5,129 nucleotides of DNA from JAWLBW01 sp041687475 (GTDB lineage: Bacteria > J088 > JAWLBW01), in the NCBI GenBank assembly GCA_041687475.1, contig JAWLBW010000320.1:1-5129 (forward strand), read 5' to 3'. The translations under genes and the position numbers were made by a program. Below are positions 5,083 to 5,129 of this stretch, in pieces (the first letter of the stretch is position 1; each line of letters opens with the position of its first letter). A model generated the notes under the pieces. That model had not been told where the DNA came from, did no database searches, and was given only the letters and a program-made list of their open reading frames with translations.

Positions 5083-5111
5083 GCGCGCGCGCAGCGCCCG
5101 GGCGGCGCGCC
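5082..5111. terminator. GC-rich hairpin directly after the channel gene
   Basis: GGCGCGC (5082-5088, beginning on the last base of the stop codon) pairs perfectly with GCGCGCC (5105-5111), and the loop holds a further palindrome, GCCCGGGC (5096-5103). No T run follows, so it is not a classical intrinsic terminator, but the strong stem may still pause polymerase or protect the 3' end. The last bases (5112-5129) are too short to assign. A minus-strand reading ending in TAA at 5074-5072 could be the tail of a convergent gene, unproven. Confidence 0.35.
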
Positions 5112-5129
5112 AAGGCCAAAGGCCCATGA

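Noticed and set aside
3952..5127. 391-codon minus-strand open frame opposite the channel gene
   Set aside because: It is the shadow of the YbdG-type gene, rich in Arg/His/Gly/Val as expected of antisense of GC-rich coding sequence.
1..5129. CRISPR array, tRNA/rRNA genes, transposase or defence genes
   Set aside because: No regularly spaced repeats, no tRNA- or rRNA-like sequence, and no recognisable transposase, recombinase or nuclease motif was found.

Overview
The window is about 60% GC by eye, densely coded, and carries a lipoprotein gene with a lipobox, so it looks like the chromosome of a Gram-negative bacterium. The tolerant lipobox (LGAC after a very short signal peptide) and an IPT/TIG-repeat lipoprotein would suit a higher-GC spirochaete of the Leptospira relatives, but nothing here fixes the taxon and this is only a guess.

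Left part (1-1858): a regulator flanked by two related methyltransferase-like genes. A class I SAM methyltransferase-like gene runs leftward out of the window (1-390, minus). A TetR-family regulator runs rightward (438-1124). Their 47-bp divergent intergenic region holds an 18-bp near-palindrome overlapping the -10 of the tetR promoter, a strong candidate autoregulatory operator. The tetR promoter geometry predicts a leaderless mRNA. Forty-eight bases after tetR comes a second member of the same methyltransferase-like family (1173-1858). It is split by a -1 frame change at AAACCCTTTG, which contains two overlapping slippery heptamers, and it appears to have lost part of the SAM-binding fold while keeping the hydrophobic C-terminal segments.

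Middle (1859-3640): an intergenic region with a direct repeat, a possible terminator and a 12-bp palindrome, followed by a 390-aa lipoprotein built of about four IPT/TIG-like beta-sandwich repeats (2074-3246). Convergent to it is a 74-aa two-helix membrane protein gene (3335-3559, minus). That small gene is bracketed by a perfect 19-bp inverted repeat (3314-3332 and 3622-3640), each copy itself nearly palindromic. This is the most unexplained structure in the window.

Right part (3641-5129): an intergenic region with hairpins and a tandem TGTACA palindrome just upstream of the ribosome binding site, then a full-length mechanosensitive channel gene of the E. coli YbdG (MscM) type (3841-5082), followed by a very GC-rich hairpin.

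Apart from the regulator and its two methyltransferase-like neighbours, the genes do not form an evident pathway. The lipoprotein, the small membrane protein and YbdG are all envelope proteins, but nothing in the sequence ties them together functionally.
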